This document shows positions 5,564-6,848 of a stretch of DNA of 6,848 nt, piece by piece (the first letter of the stretch is position 1; every line of letters begins with the position of its first letter). Below the pieces are notes generated by a model. It did not search any database. It had not been told where the DNA came from and saw nothing but the letters and a program-made list of their open reading frames with translations. This stretch comes from Spirochaetia bacterium (GTDB lineage Bacteria > Spirochaetota > Spirochaetia > Treponematales > Breznakiellaceae): contig BOBG01000103.1 in NCBI GenBank assembly GCA_026002265.1, positions 1-6,848 of the forward strand, read 5' to 3'. The position numbers were made by a program, and so were the translations under genes.

Positions 5564-6848
5564 TTAAATCCGTTTCCACAGTTTCTCTGCGTGTTCTCTC
5601 GATTGGGCAAGGAGCGCTTCCTCGTCAATGCCGCACAGTTCCCGCTCGCTCATAATAATTTTACCGTTTATGATGGTGGTGTCCACATGCCGGCCGGAAA
5701 TACCGAAGAGGATGTGGCTGTTGAGGGTATCTGCGTTCAACGGTGTCGGGGGGCGGTAGTCTACGATGATGATGTCCGCATAGTGATCCGGTTTGAGCGC
5801 ACCGACCTTGCCGCTGATGAAGCGTTCCATAATGGTCTTGTTATTGTTAAAGAGCATAAGGTGCGGTTCTGCCCATGCCACCGAGGGGATAGCCGCGGCA
5901 TGCTTGTGGAGGATGGCTGTGGTCTTGAGGGATTCGGTGATGTCGGAGGTGTAGCCGTCCGTACCCATGCCCACGAGAATACCTTTTTTCAGCATAGCCA
6001 GTACGGGACTCACCCCAACAGCGTTCCCCATGTTCGACTGCGGGTTATGCACCACCGCAACGCCGGTTTCCTTGAGCATATCCATCTCTTCACCGGTGAT
6101 ATGAATGCAGTGAACCGCGATGGATTTTTCAGACAGAACTTTGTAATGGTGAAGCCGTTCAATGACCCGCATATCGTATTTTGAGAGTGCATCGATCACG
6201 TCCTCAATGCCCTCGGCTGCATGAATGTGAAAGCCCACACCCGCGCCGGCAGCAGCTTCGATACATGTATCGAGGGTTTTTTCGCTGATGGTCATCTGGG
6301 CGTGGATACCGAAAAGCGCTTTGATCATATCGTCATTCTGCTTGGTACAGTACGTGGCGAAATCGGCGTTTTCCTTAATTCCTGCGGCGGTGATTTTCTC
6401 GCCGTCCCGGTCAGAGGTTTCATAACAGAGGTTGCTGCGGATACCGAACAGTTTTGCTGCCTCGGCAATTTTGAAGAGACTGCCTTCCACCGCGAAGGGA
6501 CTCGCGTGGTGATCGATCACCGAGGTAACGCCGGAACGCACTTCATCAATCATCGGACCGACCGTACTGTAGTAGACATCTTCAAGCGTCAGTTCCTTGT
6601 CCAGCCGCCACCACAGCCCCCGGAGTATTTCACCGAAAGTCGTGGCGGCTTTCCCCCCAAGGTTCATGCCCCGGGCAAAGGTCGAGTAGTAATGCTGATG
6701 AGCGTTGATAAAACCCGGCATCACGAGCCGGCCCCGCGCATCAATATACTCGGCTCCGGCGTATTTTGTCCGGAGAGCCGCAGTATCACCAACTTCTTTG
6801 ATCAGCGTGCCTTCAATAGCCACCGCACCGTTTCCTAGAAAAGGGCAT
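5564..6848 (-). CDS. ssnA: SsnA-type putative aminohydrolase (5' end outside window)
   Basis: This is a metal-dependent amidohydrolase of the SsnA/chlorohydrolase group. The frame stays open to the right edge. GTG at 6823 is an internal codon (Val in NGAVAIEGTLIKEVG), not a convincing start, and about 10-20 residues are probably missing. Counting from that Val as 1, metal ligands are His42 and His44 (NAHQH), His201 or its neighbour His199 (FHIHAAEG), His238 (VHCIH) and Asp289 (GMGTDGYTSD). The strand-rich ends (IDARGRLVMPGFI near the start, DTTIINGKIIM near the end) are typical of the family. E. coli SsnA is about 440 residues, so the visible part is nearly complete. SsnA is encoded beside ygfK and xdhD in E. 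coli and in the urate-degradation clusters of anaerobic gut bacteria; its exact substrate is not settled, but deamination or ring hydrolysis of a purine-derived intermediate is likely. It is the first visible gene of the transcription unit, and any promoter would lie beyond the edge. Confidence 0.92.
   Translation of the reverse strand, partial: CPFLGNGAVAIEGTLIKEVGDTAALRTKYAGAEYIDARGRLVMPGFINAHQHYYSTFARGMNLGGKAATTFGEILRGLWWRLDKELTLEDVYYSTVGPMIDEVRSGVTSVIDHHASPFAVEGSLFKIAEAAKLFGIRSNLCYETSDRDGEKITAAGIKENADFATYCTKQNDDMIKALFGIHAQMTISEKTLDTCIEAAAGAGVGFHIHAAEGIEDVIDALSKYDMRVIERLHHYKVLSEKSIAVHCIHITGEEMDMLKETGVAVVHNPQSNMGNAVGVSPVLAMLKKGILVGMGTDGYTSDITESLKTTAILHKHAAAIPSVAWAEPHLMLFNNNKTIMERFISGKVGALKPDHYADIIIVDYRPPTPLNADTLNSHILFGISGRHVDTTIINGKIIMSERELCGIDEEALLAQSREHAEKLWKRI

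Noticed and set aside
5549..6184. Long plus-strand open frame opposite ssnA (also 6221-6838)
   Set aside because: Antisense to a clearly conserved amidohydrolase; it gives no recognisable protein and lacks a supported start.
6821..6823. GTG as the true start of ssnA
   Set aside because: The frame stays open upstream to the edge with family-like sequence (PFLGNGAVAIEG), and no ribosome site precedes the GTG. The minus-strand ATG at 6846-6848 is in another frame.

Overview
The window holds five genes, all on the minus strand and reading from the right edge to the left. In transcription order they are an SsnA-type aminohydrolase (5' end cut by the right edge), a RidA-family imine deaminase, a dihydropyrimidinase/hydantoinase, an XdhC-type molybdenum-cofactor protein, and a large fused iron-sulfur/molybdopterin hydroxylase of the selenium-dependent xanthine dehydrogenase type (3' end cut by the left edge). 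Spacing is operon-like: 89 bp, 109 bp, a 4-bp ATGA overlap, then 227 bp filled largely by a tandem repeat. Everything substantial on the plus strand is antisense shadow.

The gene set matches the ssnA/hyuA/xdhD part of the purine (urate) utilisation clusters known from E. coli (ygeW-ygeX-ygeY-hyuA, ygfK-ssnA-ygfM-xdhD) and from anaerobic gut Firmicutes. The likely division of labour, by inference, is as follows. The molybdenum hydroxylase interconverts oxidised purines and XdhC matures it. SsnA and the hydantoinase are cyclic-amidohydrolase-fold enzymes that open or deaminate ring intermediates. RidA clears reactive enamine/imine products, such as the 2-aminoacrylate made by the diaminopropionate ammonia-lyase usually encoded in such clusters. 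The FAD subunit, YgfK-like reductase, carbamoyltransferase, YgeY and ammonia-lyase are not in this window and may lie outside it.

The organism is probably an anaerobic, fermentative, host- or gut-associated bacterium. A clostridial-type Firmicute or a spirochaete would fit the gene set, the Shine-Dalgarno sites and the moderate base composition. The sequence alone does not decide between them.

The most unusual element is a perfectly periodic 42-bp tandem repeat at 2341-2572. It is built from two alternating, related half-units, giving 11 copies of a 12-bp core about every 21 bp. It fills most of the xdhC-xdh spacer, contains the xdhC stop codon, and encodes the last 10 or so residues of XdhC. 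Other points worth checking are an apparent insertion of about 40 residues in the molybdopterin domain of the dehydrogenase, changed substrate-pocket residues in the hydantoinase, and two intercistronic inverted repeats flanking ridA. No tRNA, rRNA, insertion sequence, CRISPR array or origin was seen.
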